Source: Reinekea marina (GTDB lineage Bacteria > Pseudomonadota > Gammaproteobacteria > Pseudomonadales > Natronospirillaceae). Taken from it: a DNA stretch of 64,000 nucleotides. The DNA lies in NCBI RefSeq assembly GCF_030409715.1, contig NZ_JAUFQI010000001.1, forward strand, positions 62,001 through 126,000. The letters are read 5' to 3'. The translations under genes were made by a program, and so were the position numbers. Positions 24,913-35,262 of this stretch are shown here, in pieces. The notes beneath the pieces are model-generated. The model saw only the letters and a list, made by a program, of their open reading frames with translations, was not told the DNA's origin and did no database searches. How positions within the stretch are numbered: the first letter of the stretch is position 1; each line of letters begins with the position of its first letter.

Positions 24913-27612
24913 CTAAGTTACCAGTTCCTTTCCTAACGCTATCGCTTCTTTGCGATTTGCCACACTCAATTTTTTGTACAGATTATTAATGTGCGTTTTA
25001 ACAGTACTTACGGCAATAAACATTGCATTTGCGATGTCGTCGTTGCTTTTTCCATCGATAATATACTGCAACACACGCCACTCCTTTTTCGAAATGCCTA
25101 AGGCCAACAATCCATCCGGAACCTCTTCTTCACCTCGTCGACTGCTGGTGTTGCGTTGCTTGTATAAAATTAACAACTGCTCAACAAACTTCGATTGATC
25201 TTCTGGCAAGGTTTCTAATGCCATGTCTTCAAACAATGGCATGATCCAGTTTCGTAAATACAAAATGCTGGCGACAATTGAATTCTGTTGAATGAGCGGT
25301 AGAAGCAGCAGCAACTCGTTTTCAGCGTCTTCTTTTCGACCTTGAATGTTTAATAATGCCACCAATAAAATACCGAGCCTTATAAATTCAAACTGAAACG
25401 GTCGCCCTTCGTATTCTCGCAGCGGTTCGTAGATCTGCTCAATACGCTGCAATGCTTCTTCATATCGATGGCAAGCTATATGCCCGTATAGTTGAGCTCG
25501 CATCATCGAGTAATCTCGAGCACTGACTGGCTTTTTAATAACCGGTGACGTCTTTAACCAAGTTTCAATCTTCTTGGTTTCTTCATTTTGCCACCAATAC
25601 ATCAGCTGCACTTCCATCGAATAGGAAATAAGATGTTCGGCCACATCTTCGCGAGCCAAAATGCGCTCGTGCTTAGCAGACAGCTCTCGTGCAACGGTTG
25701 GCTTTCCTTTGAGCATTTCCATTTTTAACAGCCAGCCATACGAATGCTGCTGCCAAAATTCATCCCAGTTTTGCACGTAACTGTTTACATCATTAATAAT
25801 TAAACGAGCTTCGCGCAAGTGGTAAGCCTCTAAGGCAAGCTCAGCTTGGCAGTATAATGAGAAGCATGCGTTATAGCCGCTGCTTACATTATGCGCCGCT
25901 GCATATTCTTGAACTTCTTTTGCTAACTGCAACGCATGGCTAAAATCACAACGTTGCTTCCAAATTTGTGCTTGTTGATTCAGGCTCCATAAAACCGCAT
26001 CGTGGTTTCCCTCTTGCCGACTTAGCACTTCACTCTCTTCATAAATAGACAGAGCTCTGTCTAACTCGCCTTGTTCGAATTTCACATTGGCGTAAGTTAA
26101 CAAGGCCGATTGTCTGCGAGTGTTTTTATCTGGGAATAGCTCAAGCGCAGCCTTAGCCGATTCTTCGGCCTGGCGATACAAACCCAGCCCATAAAATGCT
26201 TGAGATTGAACCGTTTCGTATTCGGCCTTAAGAATTTCAGCGTCCATCGATTGATCGTGGATATGAGAAACCGCCATGTCTAACATCGGTTGCACCCGCT
26301 TTGGGTCTCCGGAAATAGCTTCAACCCAGCAATAAACCAGCGTCAACTGACTGTTACTGGCAATAACCGAATCAGGCAGCGCCACTAAACAGGATTTAAC
26401 CAATTCATAATGGGCTTTATGGATCAGGTCATCGCCGTAGTTCACTAATATACTGACGATCTGATCTTGATCTTGGGAGCGAATGGCATGGTCTACAGCA
26501 CCCACAATATAGCCCATCGTTAAAAAGGCATTACTGGCTTTAAAGTGCAACGCTTTTACATCGTCTCCGAGTGCGGTGTTCAACTTATGTTGCAGGAATT
26601 CACGCAAAAGATGGTGGTAGCGGAACCATTGTTGAGGCTCATTGAATTGCACAATAAATAGATTTTGGCGCTGTAAAAATTCTAACACTTCATGCACGTT
26701 AATGTTTTGCGTCAGTGCTTCACCTATGTCGACATTAAATCGTTTTACGATACTGGTCGACAGCATAAATTGCTTTACGTCTTCAGGCAGTGCATCGAAC
26801 ACTTCTGACTCAAAATAATCGATAGCGTTTAAGTCTTTCTGATCTAACCGAGCTTTGAGTTCGTCGAACGATGGCTTAGTTTTTAGGCCAAGTACAATTA
26901 ACTGTAAACCAACAGCCCACCCTTCGACGTGCTCTAGCAACTGCTTTACATCATTTTCAGCGAGCTGAAAGCCACCGCCTAGGTGTTGGAAAAAACTCTG
27001 CGTTTCTGGAATCGTAAAGCCCAGTGTCTCAGCATTTATATCGGCGACCAACCCTTGCAGCCTTAAAGTCATGATACTGGCCGGCGGATCTGAACGAGTG
27101 GTCAATACTAATGTAACACTAGTTGGGATATGTTTTGTGAAGTAAGCAATCGCCTGATGCACTTCTTCATTATCAATGAGGTGATAGTCATCCAACACAA
27201 TTATAAGGGGCTGTTTTGATCGATCTAGCTCGAAAAGTAGTTGCCCAAAAAGTGATTTCAATTGCGCTTGCTTTTCGTGAACACCGGAGTGGGTGAGTTG
27301 CTCGGATAACCGAATTTGTTTTGCAATGGCCGAGATAAAATAGGCGGCAAATAAGTTGGGATCGGTATCTTCAGGATCTAACGACACCCACGCCAGCCGT
27401 GTGTCTGGCTGTTGTTCTTTCAACGCTTTAGCACCGTGCAGCACAGCGGTTGTTTTACCAAACCCAGCAGGCGCGCTAAGCACCACCAAAGATTTTTGAC
27501 ACGCTCGTATAAACTCTTCGTCTAAACGAGACCGATGAATCGCGTTAGGCGGTAAATACGGCACCGATAATTTCGATGGAACTAAATATTGAGAAGAAAT
27601 CGATTCACTCAT
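24913..27612 (-). CDS. MalT-like LuxR-family transcriptional activator (LAL/STAND ATPase)
   Basis: Large signal-sensing ATPase regulator of 899 aa (MalT is 901). It has an N-terminal STAND NTPase domain with Walker A APAGFGKT (47-54) and Walker B-type LIIVLDDYHLID (about 136-147), a winged-helix region, a long TPR-like helical sensor part (about 360-800), and a C-terminal LuxR helix-turn-helix (LQYIIDGKSNDDIANAMFI then VSTVKTHINNLYKKL, about 845-885). In MalT an inducer binds the helical part, ATP drives multimerisation and DNA binding. Its ligand here is unknown; it sits between leucine dehydrogenase and hemL/leucine catabolic genes, so a catabolic role is plausible but inferred. No SD is clear. 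Confidence 0.92.
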   Translation of the reverse strand: MSESISSQYLVPSKLSVPYLPPNAIHRSRLDEEFIRACQKSLVVLSAPAGFGKTTAVLHGAKALKEQQPDTRLAWVSLDPEDTDPNLFAAYFISAIAKQIRLSEQLTHSGVHEKQAQLKSLFGQLLFELDRSKQPLIIVLDDYHLIDNEEVHQAIAYFTKHIPTSVTLVLTTRSDPPASIMTLRLQGLVADINAETLGFTIPETQSFFQHLGGGFQLAENDVKQLLEHVEGWAVGLQLIVLGLKTKPSFDELKARLDQKDLNAIDYFESEVFDALPEDVKQFMLSTSIVKRFNVDIGEALTQNINVHEVLEFLQRQNLFIVQFNEPQQWFRYHHLLREFLQHKLNTALGDDVKALHFKASNAFLTMGYIVGAVDHAIRSQDQDQIVSILVNYGDDLIHKAHYELVKSCLVALPDSVIASNSQLTLVYCWVEAISGDPKRVQPMLDMAVSHIHDQSMDAEILKAEYETVQSQAFYGLGLYRQAEESAKAALELFPDKNTRRQSALLTYANVKFEQGELDRALSIYEESEVLSRQEGNHDAVLWSLNQQAQIWKQRCDFSHALQLAKEVQEYAAAHNVSSGYNACFSLYCQAELALEAYHLREARLIINDVNSYVQNWDEFWQQHSYGWLLKMEMLKGKPTVARELSAKHERILAREDVAEHLISYSMEVQLMYWWQNEETKKIETWLKTSPVIKKPVSARDYSMMRAQLYGHIACHRYEEALQRIEQIYEPLREYEGRPFQFEFIRLGILLVALLNIQGRKEDAENELLLLLPLIQQNSIVASILYLRNWIMPLFEDMALETLPEDQSKFVEQLLILYKQRNTSSRRGEEEVPDGLLALGISKKEWRVLQYIIDGKSNDDIANAMFIAVSTVKTHINNLYKKLSVANRKEAIALGKELVT

Positions 27613-27833
27613 GAATCACACACGGCCTAATTAGAATAACAGAATGATACATAATACAGACCTGAATAGGTGAGTTTCAAACAATCTCGATCAATGTTTA
27701 AGCATTTAATCACTTGAATCAGTAAAAAATTGATAATAAATGGCTATTTAACTCGAAAAGGACTCAATAGTTCGCCTACATATTTGCGCAATGGGTCGAA
27801 CATCGCCAAAATAGCCGCCATCTATTTTCTGGC

Positions 27834-27848
27834 TTAGGAGAGTCCTAA
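27834..27848 (+). promoter_or_regulatory. Hairpin enclosing the hemL Shine-Dalgarno
   Basis: TTAGGA (27834-27839), loop GAG, TCCTAA (27843-27848). The SD AGGAG (27836-27840) and the A of the ATG lie inside the perfect 6-bp stem-loop, which could limit translation initiation. Confidence 0.5.
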
Positions 27849-29143
27849 TGACTCAACCAACATCTGAACAGCTTTTTGAACGCGCCCAACAGCACATTCC
27901 TGGTGGCGTAAACTCGCCCGTTCGTGCTTTTAAGGGCGTCGGCGGTACACCGGTCTTTTTTGACCACGCCAAAGGCGCATACATGTTTGATACGCAAGGT
28001 AAACGGTATATCGATTACGTTTTATCTTGGGGGCCAATGATTTTAGGTCATAACGCGGAACCGGTGACTCAAGCGGTTCACGCACAAATAGACAAGGCGA
28101 TGTCTTTTGGTGCTCCAACCCTACTTGAAGTCGAAATGGCTGAGAAAGTATGCGAGATTATCCCGACCATCGAGAAAGTGCGTATGGTTAACTCAGGGAC
28201 CGAAGCCACCATGTCGGCAATTCGTTTAGCTCGCGGCCACACTGGCCGTGATTTACTGGTTAAGTTTGAAGGTTGCTACCATGGCCATGCGGACAGCTTA
28301 CTTATTAAAGCCGGCTCTGGCGCATTAACGCTAGGGGTCCCTACCTCTCCTGGCGTTCCGGCCAGTGTTGCGAAGCACACCATTACATTGGAATACAATA
28401 ACATTGACGATGTGAAAAAATGCTTTGCCGAGTTGGGCGACCAAATAGCCGCCGTCATAGTAGAGCCGGTTGCTGGCAACATGAACTGTATTCCTCCACG
28501 CGAAGGTTTTTTAGAAGCACTTAGAAGTGTGTGCGATGAATCCGGTGCAATTTTAATTTTTGATGAAGTCATGTGTGGGTTTCGTGTCGCTTTAGGCGGC
28601 GCTCAAGCTCATTACGGTGTGAAGGCTGATTTAACAACCTTAGGTAAAGTTATAGGTGGTGGTATGCCAGTGGCCGCATTTGGTGGACGCGCAGACATTA
28701 TGGACAGCCTAGCACCCACCGGTCCTGTCTATCAAGCAGGCACATTATCGGGCAACCCTGTTGCCATGGCGGCGGGTTTGGCGGTGTTAGATGAAATTTC
28801 TAAACCTGGCGTATACGAGCAATTAACCGAACGGACCACGGCGTTAGTATCGGGCATTACAAATGCGGCTAAGGATGCGGGCATTGCGATGACATCGAAT
28901 CAAGTCGGCAGTATGTTCGGGTTATTCTTTACCGATCAAACGTCGGTTTCAAGTTTTGCCGAAACCTCTAAATGTGATTCAAACGCCTTTAATACGTTTT
29001 TCCACGGCATGTTAGAAGAAGGGGTTTACTTAGCACCTTCAAGCTACGAAGCAGGCTTTATGTCTTTGTCACATAGTGAGCAAGATATCGATGACACTGT
29101 AGCGGCGGCTACTCGCGTACTGTCTAAAATGGCGGCTCAATAA
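27848..29143 (+). CDS. hemL: Glutamate-1-semialdehyde 2,1-aminomutase
   Basis: PLP enzyme making 5-aminolevulinate, the committed tetrapyrrole precursor, in the C5 pathway. 431 aa with the family start [37 protein letters not shown] (PLP phosphate site), [13 protein letters not shown], the Asp of [13 protein letters not shown] and the PLP Lys of [18 protein letters not shown] (about 265). The gene stands alone with its own terminator. The SD is inside a small hairpin. hemH, the last haem step, lies elsewhere in the window at 57462. Confidence 0.97.
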   Translation: MTQPTSEQLFERAQQHIPGGVNSPVRAFKGVGGTPVFFDHAKGAYMFDTQGKRYIDYVLSWGPMILGHNAEPVTQAVHAQIDKAMSFGAPTLLEVEMAEKVCEIIPTIEKVRMVNSGTEATMSAIRLARGHTGRDLLVKFEGCYHGHADSLLIKAGSGALTLGVPTSPGVPASVAKHTITLEYNNIDDVKKCFAELGDQIAAVIVEPVAGNMNCIPPREGFLEALRSVCDESGAILIFDEVMCGFRVALGGAQAHYGVKADLTTLGKVIGGGMPVAAFGGRADIMDSLAPTGPVYQAGTLSGNPVAMAAGLAVLDEISKPGVYEQLTERTTALVSGITNAAKDAGIAMTSNQVGSMFGLFFTDQTSVSSFAETSKCDSNAFNTFFHGMLEEGVYLAPSSYEAGFMSLSHSEQDIDDTVAAATRVLSKMAAQ

Positions 29144-29153
29144 GCGATAACTA

Positions 29154-29190
29154 AAGCCGCTTAGTACAATCACTAGGCGGCTTATTTTTA
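29154..29190 (+). terminator. Rho-independent terminator of hemL
   Basis: AAGCCGCTTAGT pairs with ACTAGGCGGCTT over 12 positions (one T-G), followed by attttta. It starts 10 bases after the stop codon and also separates hemL from the convergent HMG-CoA lyase gene. Confidence 0.8.
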
Positions 29191-29198
29191 CCAGGCCA

Positions 29199-30095
29199 TT
29201 AACCTTGGCAAGCAATAGCTACTTTAGAACCACTGCTGCGACCTAAATGTTGGCATATAGACGTTCCGGCTTGTATTAGCTTGTCTAAATCAATGCCGTG
29301 ATCGATGCCTAAACCATTGAGCATATAAACCACATCTTCTGTGGCGACATTACCCGATGCCCCTTGCGCATATGGGCACCCACCTAATCCTGCAACTGAA
29401 CTATCTATCACCGAAACACCTAACTCCAAAGCTGCATATATATTTGCTAAGGCTTGGCCATAAGTATCGTGAAAATGAACGGCCAGTTTCTCAATCGGTA
29501 CCTGTTGTTGCGTGGCCGCTATAATACGCCTTATCACTGCGGGTGTTCCTACTCCAATGGTGTCGCCCAAGGAAATTTCATAGCAACCCATGTCGAATAA
29601 AGTATGTGCTACTTCAGCTACTTTATCGATAGAAATATCGCCCTCGTATGGGCAACCTGCTATGCAAGATACATAGCCTCTCACAGGGATATTTGCTTTC
29701 TGCGCAGCTTCCATGACCGGTTTAAAGCGCACTATACTCTCTGCGATACTGCAATTAATATTTTTTTGACTGAAGCTTTCGGATGCCGCACCAAAAATGG
29801 CCACTTCAGATGCCCCTGCGGCTAATGCGGCTTCAAAGCCTTTCATGTTGGGCGTCAGTGCCGAATAAGTGACACCACGTTGTCGCTGCAAGCCATTAAA
29901 CACATCGGCACTGCCGGCCATCTGCGGCACCCATTTCGGATTCACAAAACTGCCGGCTTCTATGTGAACAATACCGGCATCGACTAATTGATGAATCAAC
30001 GAAAGTTTAGTAGCGACATTAATGGGTTGTTTTTCGTTTTGCAATCCATCGCGTGCACCAACCTCAACGATTCTCACTTTTTGCGGGTAACTCAT
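29199..30095 (-). CDS. liuE: Hydroxymethylglutaryl-CoA lyase
   Basis: Cleaves HMG-CoA to acetoacetate and acetyl-CoA, the last step of leucine catabolism. TIM-barrel HMGL-like protein, 298 aa from the ATG at 30095 (AAAGGA lies about 11 bases upstream; the frame extends 20 more codons into the preceding gene but the standard N-terminus [19 protein letters not shown] starts here). Metal/active-site features: RDGLQNE, the His pair of [16 protein letters not shown] (about 200-215) and the signature [18 protein letters not shown] (about 245-262) with its Cys. Last gene of the IVD-MccB-MccA-HMGL operon; 16-base gap to the previous gene. Confidence 0.95.
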   Translation of the reverse strand: MSYPQKVRIVEVGARDGLQNEKQPINVATKLSLIHQLVDAGIVHIEAGSFVNPKWVPQMAGSADVFNGLQRQRGVTYSALTPNMKGFEAALAAGASEVAIFGAASESFSQKNINCSIAESIVRFKPVMEAAQKANIPVRGYVSCIAGCPYEGDISIDKVAEVAHTLFDMGCYEISLGDTIGVGTPAVIRRIIAATQQQVPIEKLAVHFHDTYGQALANIYAALELGVSVIDSSVAGLGGCPYAQGASGNVATEDVVYMLNGLGIDHGIDLDKLIQAGTSICQHLGRSSGSKVAIACQG

Positions 30096-30111
30096 CGAGT
30101 AAATGTCCTTT

Positions 30112-32133
30112 CTATTCTGAAACATTAAAGGCCAGTAATTCTGAGCCACCTTCAACTAATTCTCCGGCTTTATAAAAGAAGGTGTCCACTTGACCATCGG
30201 CCGGCGCTTTCACAGTATGCTCCATCTTCATGGCTTCCATGACCAACAAAGCATCTCCTTTCTTAACCGATTGACCGGGTTCGACCAACAAGGCCACCAT
30301 GGTGCCATTCATAGGGGCGGTTAAACTCCCTGCAGCGCCGTGTGCATCGTCGATGCCTAAATCGGGCGTTGCAACTTTAAACTGCATCGTGCTATCTGCA
30401 TGAACTTGGTTTGAACGATATACACTGTAAAACTCATCGTGTTGTGCCACATGCGCGGTTAACTGAACACCATCAATGTTAACGGCCATCTCATGATTGT
30501 TGAGCTGACCTTGGGCTTTCAGCACCTGATCATTAACAAGCAATTGATAAAAACCACTTTCACTGGAATCGTGAATAACGACCACACGATGCTCAGTTTC
30601 TTCAACCTGCAGATGAAAACTTTGCTGATTTGGTTCGCCAGAGCGCCAGGCACTCGTATCATGCCAAGGAGAAGTTGCATCACCACGGTTTAATCTGTGT
30701 TGTTCATTTTGTTGTTGCTGGCTGAGTACCAAATACAATCCCGCTAACGCCAAATCAAATGTGCTCAACTCGGGCATTGGTCTGAAAATTAGCGCATGAT
30801 GCTTTTCAATGAACCCGGTATCGAGTTCAGCCGCTCTAAATGGCTTACACGCAGCAAGATCGTGCAAAAAACCTATGTTGGTGGTCATACCAGCCAATTG
30901 ATACTCACGCAATGCTTTGGTTAAACGGCTTAACGCGCGATCTCGATCTTCATCCCACACCACCAATTTAGCGATCATTGGATCGTAAAACACACTGACT
31001 TCATCGCCTGCCACGACACCCGTATCAATACGGACATACTCAGATTCTTTCGGCGGGTTTAAATAGGCAATACGACCGGATACTGGTAGAAAATCGTTGC
31101 TAGGGTCTTCGGCGTAAATTCTAGCTTCGAAGGCATGACCGTTAATTGTGAGATCTTTTTGTTGACAAGGCAAAGGCTCACCTGACGCCACACGTAACTG
31201 CCACTCAACTAAATCTTGCCCCGAGATCATTTCGGTAACTGGGTGCTCCACCTGAAGACGAGTATTCATCTCCATAAAATAAAACGACCCATCTTCATCG
31301 AGCAGAAACTCAACAGTGCCTGCACCTTCGTAGTCAATTGCTTGCGCTGCTTGAATAGCGGCTTCACCCATCGCGCTTCGCAATGCTTCAGTCATGCCAG
31401 GTGCAGGTGCTTCTTCAATAATTTTTTGATGTCGACGCTGAACAGAACAGTCACGCTCAAAAAGATAAACGGCGTTTTTATGTTGATCACAAAATACTTG
31501 AATTTCGACATGGCGAGGCTGGGTTAAATACTTTTCAACCAACATGGTGTCATCACCAAAAGCGTTTAAAGATTCACGCTTCGCTGCGGCCAAGGCTTCA
31601 TCAAATTCCGATTCCGACCATACTTGGCGCATGCCTTTGCCACCACCACCGGCGGTGGCTTTTAACAGCACGGGGTAACCCATGTCATTAGAAGCGTTTC
31701 GTAACACTTGCGGGTCTTGATCTTCACCATGATAACCTGGCACTAACGGAACACCGGCATCACCCATAATTTGTTTGGCCGCCGACTTAGACCCCATGGC
31801 TTCAATTGCGGATTTTGGTGGTCCGATAAAGGTTATATTGTGCTGAGCACAGGCATCACAAAAGGCGGCGTTTTCAGATAAAAATCCATAACCTGGGTGA
31901 ATGGCTTGTGCACCGGTTTTAAGCGCTGCGTTAATTACTTTATCAACACACAGATAGGAATCGCGAGAGGCAGAACCGCCAATGTGCACAGCTTCGTCGG
32001 CGAGCGATACATGCAAAGCATTTTGGTCGGCATCGCTGTAAACAGCCACGGTGCGAACACCCATTTTTCGAGCGGTGCGAATCACTCGGCACGCAATTTC
32101 GCCTCGATTCGCTATTAGAATTTTATCAAACAT
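30112..32133 (-). CDS. liuD: 3-Methylcrotonyl-CoA carboxylase, biotin-containing alpha subunit
   Basis: Carries biotin carboxylase, BT and biotin-carrier domains and carboxylates its biotin for transfer to 3-methylcrotonyl-CoA. 673 aa, as in Pseudomonas LiuD/MccA. Visible: [21 protein letters not shown]-grasp [20 protein letters not shown] (about 158-177), [18 protein letters not shown], and the biotinylation motif EAMKMEHT with Lys at 636. A related acetyl-, propionyl- or geranyl-CoA carboxylase subunit is the alternative; the neighbours (IVD, MccB, HMGL) support methylcrotonyl-CoA. SD AAGGA lies upstream, and an A-rich AATAAGAA directly abuts it (minus strand, 32143-32150), matching the AAnAAnAA pattern bound by Hfq/Crc. 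Confidence 0.94.
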   Translation of the reverse strand: MFDKILIANRGEIACRVIRTARKMGVRTVAVYSDADQNALHVSLADEAVHIGGSASRDSYLCVDKVINAALKTGAQAIHPGYGFLSENAAFCDACAQHNITFIGPPKSAIEAMGSKSAAKQIMGDAGVPLVPGYHGEDQDPQVLRNASNDMGYPVLLKATAGGGGKGMRQVWSESEFDEALAAAKRESLNAFGDDTMLVEKYLTQPRHVEIQVFCDQHKNAVYLFERDCSVQRRHQKIIEEAPAPGMTEALRSAMGEAAIQAAQAIDYEGAGTVEFLLDEDGSFYFMEMNTRLQVEHPVTEMISGQDLVEWQLRVASGEPLPCQQKDLTINGHAFEARIYAEDPSNDFLPVSGRIAYLNPPKESEYVRIDTGVVAGDEVSVFYDPMIAKLVVWDEDRDRALSRLTKALREYQLAGMTTNIGFLHDLAACKPFRAAELDTGFIEKHHALIFRPMPELSTFDLALAGLYLVLSQQQQNEQHRLNRGDATSPWHDTSAWRSGEPNQQSFHLQVEETEHRVVVIHDSSESGFYQLLVNDQVLKAQGQLNNHEMAVNIDGVQLTAHVAQHDEFYSVYRSNQVHADSTMQFKVATPDLGIDDAHGAAGSLTAPMNGTMVALLVEPGQSVKKGDALLVMEAMKMEHTVKAPADGQVDTFFYKAGELVEGGSELLAFNVSE

Positions 32134-32275
32134 CGCCTTTCCTTCTTATTTTTAACGACCAGTTGAAAGCACTTTGTTTAAGTTCATATCGTTATACTAA
32201 GCGATATAGTGCTCTTTCCAACCCATCTAAAATCTGTAGCTAAAACTTAAATTATTCCCACGTTAAAACGTTCAA
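32134..32275 (-). other. 142-bp gap where a hydratase gene would be expected
   Basis: In the classical liu order a methylglutaconyl-CoA hydratase gene (liuC) lies between liuB and liuD. Here only 142 bp separate them, with no reading frame of note. The gap holds an inverted repeat ATATCG (32186-32191)/CGATAT (32202-32207) and A/T-rich sequence that could host a secondary promoter. The motif AATAAGAA (32143-32150, minus strand) lies at the downstream SD. Confidence 0.6.
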
Positions 32276-33883
32276 CTACATTCGGAACAATCCAAACTTG
32301 GTGTCTTTAATTTCTTGATTAAGGCTGGCTGAAATGCTCAGACCCAAAACACGTCGTGTGTCTGCAGGGTCTATTACGCCGTCATCCCACAGTCGAGCCG
32401 AGGCATAGTATGGGTGTCCCTGCTTTTCGTAGGTATCTATAATTGGCTGCTTAAATTCAGCTTCTTCTTCTGCGCTCCAGGTTTCACCCAGTTTAGATTT
32501 TTGATCGCGCTTCACTTGGGCAAGGACACCTGCGGCTTGCTCCCCTCCCATGACAGATATTCGAGCATTGGGCCACATAAATAAGAATCGAGGGTCGTAA
32601 GCACGACCACACATACCGTAGTTACCTGCGCCAAAAGAACCGCCAATGAGCACGGTAAATTTAGGTACTTGTGCTGTTGCAACAGCGGTCACCATTTTTG
32701 CACCATGCTTTGCAATACCATTATTTTCATATTGCTTGCCGACCATAAAGCCGGTGATGTTTTGTAAAAATACTAATGGGATTTTTCGTTGCGCGCACAG
32801 CTCAATAAAATGCGCGCCCTTTTGTGCTGACTCACTGAATAAAATTCCGTTATTCGCAATGATGCCCACTGGGTAGCCGTATATATTGGCAAAGCCACAC
32901 ACTAAGGTGGTGCCATAAAGCGCTTTAAATTCATCAAATACCGAGCCATCAACAATGCGCGCAATGACTTCACGGACGTCGTATGGCTGCCGCGAATCTT
33001 TCGGAATTATGCCGTAGATTTCTTTACTGTCGTAAAGTGGCTCTTTAGGTTCCCTGATCGCTAAATCTACTTTCTTAACACGGTTTAATCGTGCAATGGC
33101 ATCGCGTGCTAACTGCAGGGCGTGATGATCGTTTTGTGCAATGTGATCAACGACGCCAGATGTCCGCGCATGAACATCGGCACCACCTAACTCTTCAGCA
33201 CTGACGACTTCGCCAGTAGCAGCTTGAACCAATGGTGGACCGGCCAGAAAAATAGTGCCTTGCTCTTTAACAATGATTGATTCATCGGCCATGGCGGGCA
33301 CATAAGCACCACCAGCAGTACAAGAACCCATAACAACAGCGATCTGAGGAATATTTTGCGCCGACATATTGGCTTGATTAAAGAATATTCGACCAAAGTG
33401 ATCGCGATCCGGAAACACTTCGTCTTGGCGTGGTAAGTTAGCACCTCCAGAATCGACCAAATAAATGCACGGTAAGTTGTTTTCCTGAGCAATTGATTGC
33501 GCACGCAAATGCTTTTTCGCGGTCAGCGGATAATAAGTACCCCCTTTCACCGTCGCATCATTAGCGACGATCATACATTCTTGGCCATTAACTCGACCAA
33601 TACCACTGATGACACCTGCTGCATGAACATTTTCACCGTACACTTCCCAAGCGGCGAGTTGCGATAACTCTAGAAATGGTGAGCCTTCGTCTATCAGGGC
33701 ATATATTCGCTCACGAGGAAGTAATTTACCACGCGATAAATGCCGCGCATTGGCTTTTTCACCGCCGCCTTGCTTGATGATTTCAATAGTCGCTTCCAAG
33801 TCTTTAACTTGCGCTGTCATATGTTCAGCGTTAGCGGCAAACTCGTCTGTTCGAGTATTTATTTGGCTTTTAAAAATGCCCAT
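32276..33883 (-). CDS. liuB: 3-Methylcrotonyl-CoA carboxylase, carboxyltransferase beta subunit
   Basis: Transfers CO2 from carboxybiotin to 3-methylcrotonyl-CoA, forming 3-methylglutaconyl-CoA. 535 aa, crotonase-like two-lobed carboxyltransferase. It shows the acyl-CoA/biotin site glycine pairs in [17 protein letters not shown] (about 187-203) and [20 protein letters not shown] (about 413-432), plus [18 protein letters not shown] lies 7 bases before the ATG. It follows the isovaleryl-CoA dehydrogenase gene by 34 bases and precedes the alpha-subunit gene by 142. Confidence 0.95.
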   Translation of the reverse strand: MGIFKSQINTRTDEFAANAEHMTAQVKDLEATIEIIKQGGGEKANARHLSRGKLLPRERIYALIDEGSPFLELSQLAAWEVYGENVHAAGVISGIGRVNGQECMIVANDATVKGGTYYPLTAKKHLRAQSIAQENNLPCIYLVDSGGANLPRQDEVFPDRDHFGRIFFNQANMSAQNIPQIAVVMGSCTAGGAYVPAMADESIIVKEQGTIFLAGPPLVQAATGEVVSAEELGGADVHARTSGVVDHIAQNDHHALQLARDAIARLNRVKKVDLAIREPKEPLYDSKEIYGIIPKDSRQPYDVREVIARIVDGSVFDEFKALYGTTLVCGFANIYGYPVGIIANNGILFSESAQKGAHFIELCAQRKIPLVFLQNITGFMVGKQYENNGIAKHGAKMVTAVATAQVPKFTVLIGGSFGAGNYGMCGRAYDPRFLFMWPNARISVMGGEQAAGVLAQVKRDQKSKLGETWSAEEEAEFKQPIIDTYEKQGHPYYASARLWDDGVIDPADTRRVLGLSISASLNQEIKDTKFGLFRM

Positions 33884-33917
33884 AGCGATACCTTTAGTTT
33901 GTGCCCGACTTCAATGA

Positions 33918-35087
33918 TTACTTGGTTTCGTTAAATAATTCTCGACCTATTAACATTCGGCGGATCTCACTGGTTCCCGCACCAATTTCATATAACTTAG
34001 CGTCACGCAATAAACGACCGGCAGGGAATTCATTGATGTAGCCATTGCCACCTAACAACTGAATCGCATCGAGTGCTTTTTGCGTGGCTCGTTCTGCGGT
34101 ATACAAAATAACGGCGGCGGCATCTTTTCGACTCGATTCACCTCGGTCGCATGCCTTGGCAACGGCGTATAGGTAGGCTCGTGACGCGTTCAGTTCAGCG
34201 TACATATCAGCCACTTTGCCCTGCACTAACTGAAACTCGCCTATCGATTGATCAAATTGCTTGCGATCATGAATATAAGGTACAACAATATCTAAGCAAG
34301 CTTGCATAATACCTACCGGCCCACCGGATAAGATGGTTCGCTCATAGTCAAGACCACTCATCAACACTTTGACGCCTTTGCCTTCTTCGCCCAAAATATT
34401 TTCAACGGGGACTTCACAGTCTTGGAACACTAACTCACAGGTATTCGAACCACGCATGCCGAGCTTGTCGAGCTTCTGCGCTTGGCTGAACCCTTTAAAT
34501 CCACGTTCAATAATAAAAGCAGTAATGCCTTTAGAGCCGGCGTTTATATCGGTTTTAGCGTAAACCACATAGGTGTCAGCATCTGGACCATTGGTGATCC
34601 ACATTTTGTTACCATTGAGAATGAACTTATCGCCTTGTTTTTCGGCTTTGAGTTTCATGCTCACAACATCGCTGCCGGCACCAGGCTCAGACATCGCCAA
34701 AGCACCCACGTGTTCACCGGAACATAATTTAGGCAGGTATTTTAACTTTTGCTCGTGCGAACCGTTTTTATGGATCTGATTCACACATAGATTCGAATGG
34801 GCACCATAAGAGAGCGCTACCGAAGCCGACGCTCGTGAAATTTCTTCCATTGCGACCGTATGCGCTAAGTAGCCCATATCCGAACCGCCATACTCTTCCT
34901 TAACGGTGATGCCCAATAAGCCCATATCACCAAACTTACGCCACATGTCGGCCGGAAATTCATTTTCTATGTCTATTTGCTCGGCGCGCGGTGCTATCTC
35001 TGCTTGAGCAAACCGATATACGGTATCTCGCAGCATGTCGATATCGGAACCTAGGTCAAAGTTTAAGGTGGCGTAATGGGTATTCAT
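33918..35087 (-). CDS. liuA: Isovaleryl-CoA dehydrogenase
   Basis: FAD enzyme oxidising isovaleryl-CoA to 3-methylcrotonyl-CoA. 389 aa, normal for IVD. Acyl-CoA dehydrogenase signatures [20 protein letters not shown] (about 130-149) and the C-terminal [20 protein letters not shown] (about 341-360) are seen. The catalytic Glu is at the IVD-type position in [13 protein letters not shown] (about 250-262) rather than at the medium-chain position near the C-terminus, which together with the operon supports isovaleryl-CoA as substrate. GGAG lies 8 bases before the ATG. First gene of the operon, with an operator-like palindrome 70 bases upstream. Confidence 0.95.
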   Translation of the reverse strand: MNTHYATLNFDLGSDIDMLRDTVYRFAQAEIAPRAEQIDIENEFPADMWRKFGDMGLLGITVKEEYGGSDMGYLAHTVAMEEISRASASVALSYGAHSNLCVNQIHKNGSHEQKLKYLPKLCSGEHVGALAMSEPGAGSDVVSMKLKAEKQGDKFILNGNKMWITNGPDADTYVVYAKTDINAGSKGITAFIIERGFKGFSQAQKLDKLGMRGSNTCELVFQDCEVPVENILGEEGKGVKVLMSGLDYERTILSGGPVGIMQACLDIVVPYIHDRKQFDQSIGEFQLVQGKVADMYAELNASRAYLYAVAKACDRGESSRKDAAAVILYTAERATQKALDAIQLLGGNGYINEFPAGRLLRDAKLYEIGAGTSEIRRMLIGRELFNETK

Positions 35088-35145
35088 GTGTGTTCTCCAG
35101 CCAAATATCGAAAAAACTCGATGGATTGTTTTTTATTTGGTTTGG

Positions 35146-35175
35146 ATAGTACTTAACCTTTACGTTAACGTAAAG
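35146..35175 (-). promoter_or_regulatory. Promoter of the leucine catabolic operon overlapped by an 18-bp palindrome
   Basis: CTTTACGTTAACGTAAAG at 35158-35175 is a perfect 18-bp palindrome. On the minus strand TTTACG (35174-35169), a 17-base spacer and TACTAT (35151-35146) make a plausible sigma-70 promoter running toward liuA, so a bound protein would cover the -35 and spacer. The likeliest protein is a MerR-type LiuR regulator, known for this pathway in proteobacteria, but no liuR gene is in the window. The divergent kinase gene begins 88 bases to the right. Confidence 0.65.
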
Positions 35176-35262
35176 TGATGCTTTGATAAATATTAATGAT
35201 AGTATCTTGCGCTGGAGCGACTATACTGGACAGATATTCAAAATGATTCGTTATTGCATACT

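Noticed and set aside
30112..33883. Acetyl-, propionyl- or geranyl-CoA carboxylase
   Set aside because: Subunit sizes are compatible, but the flanking isovaleryl-CoA dehydrogenase and HMG-CoA lyase genes point to methylcrotonyl-CoA.
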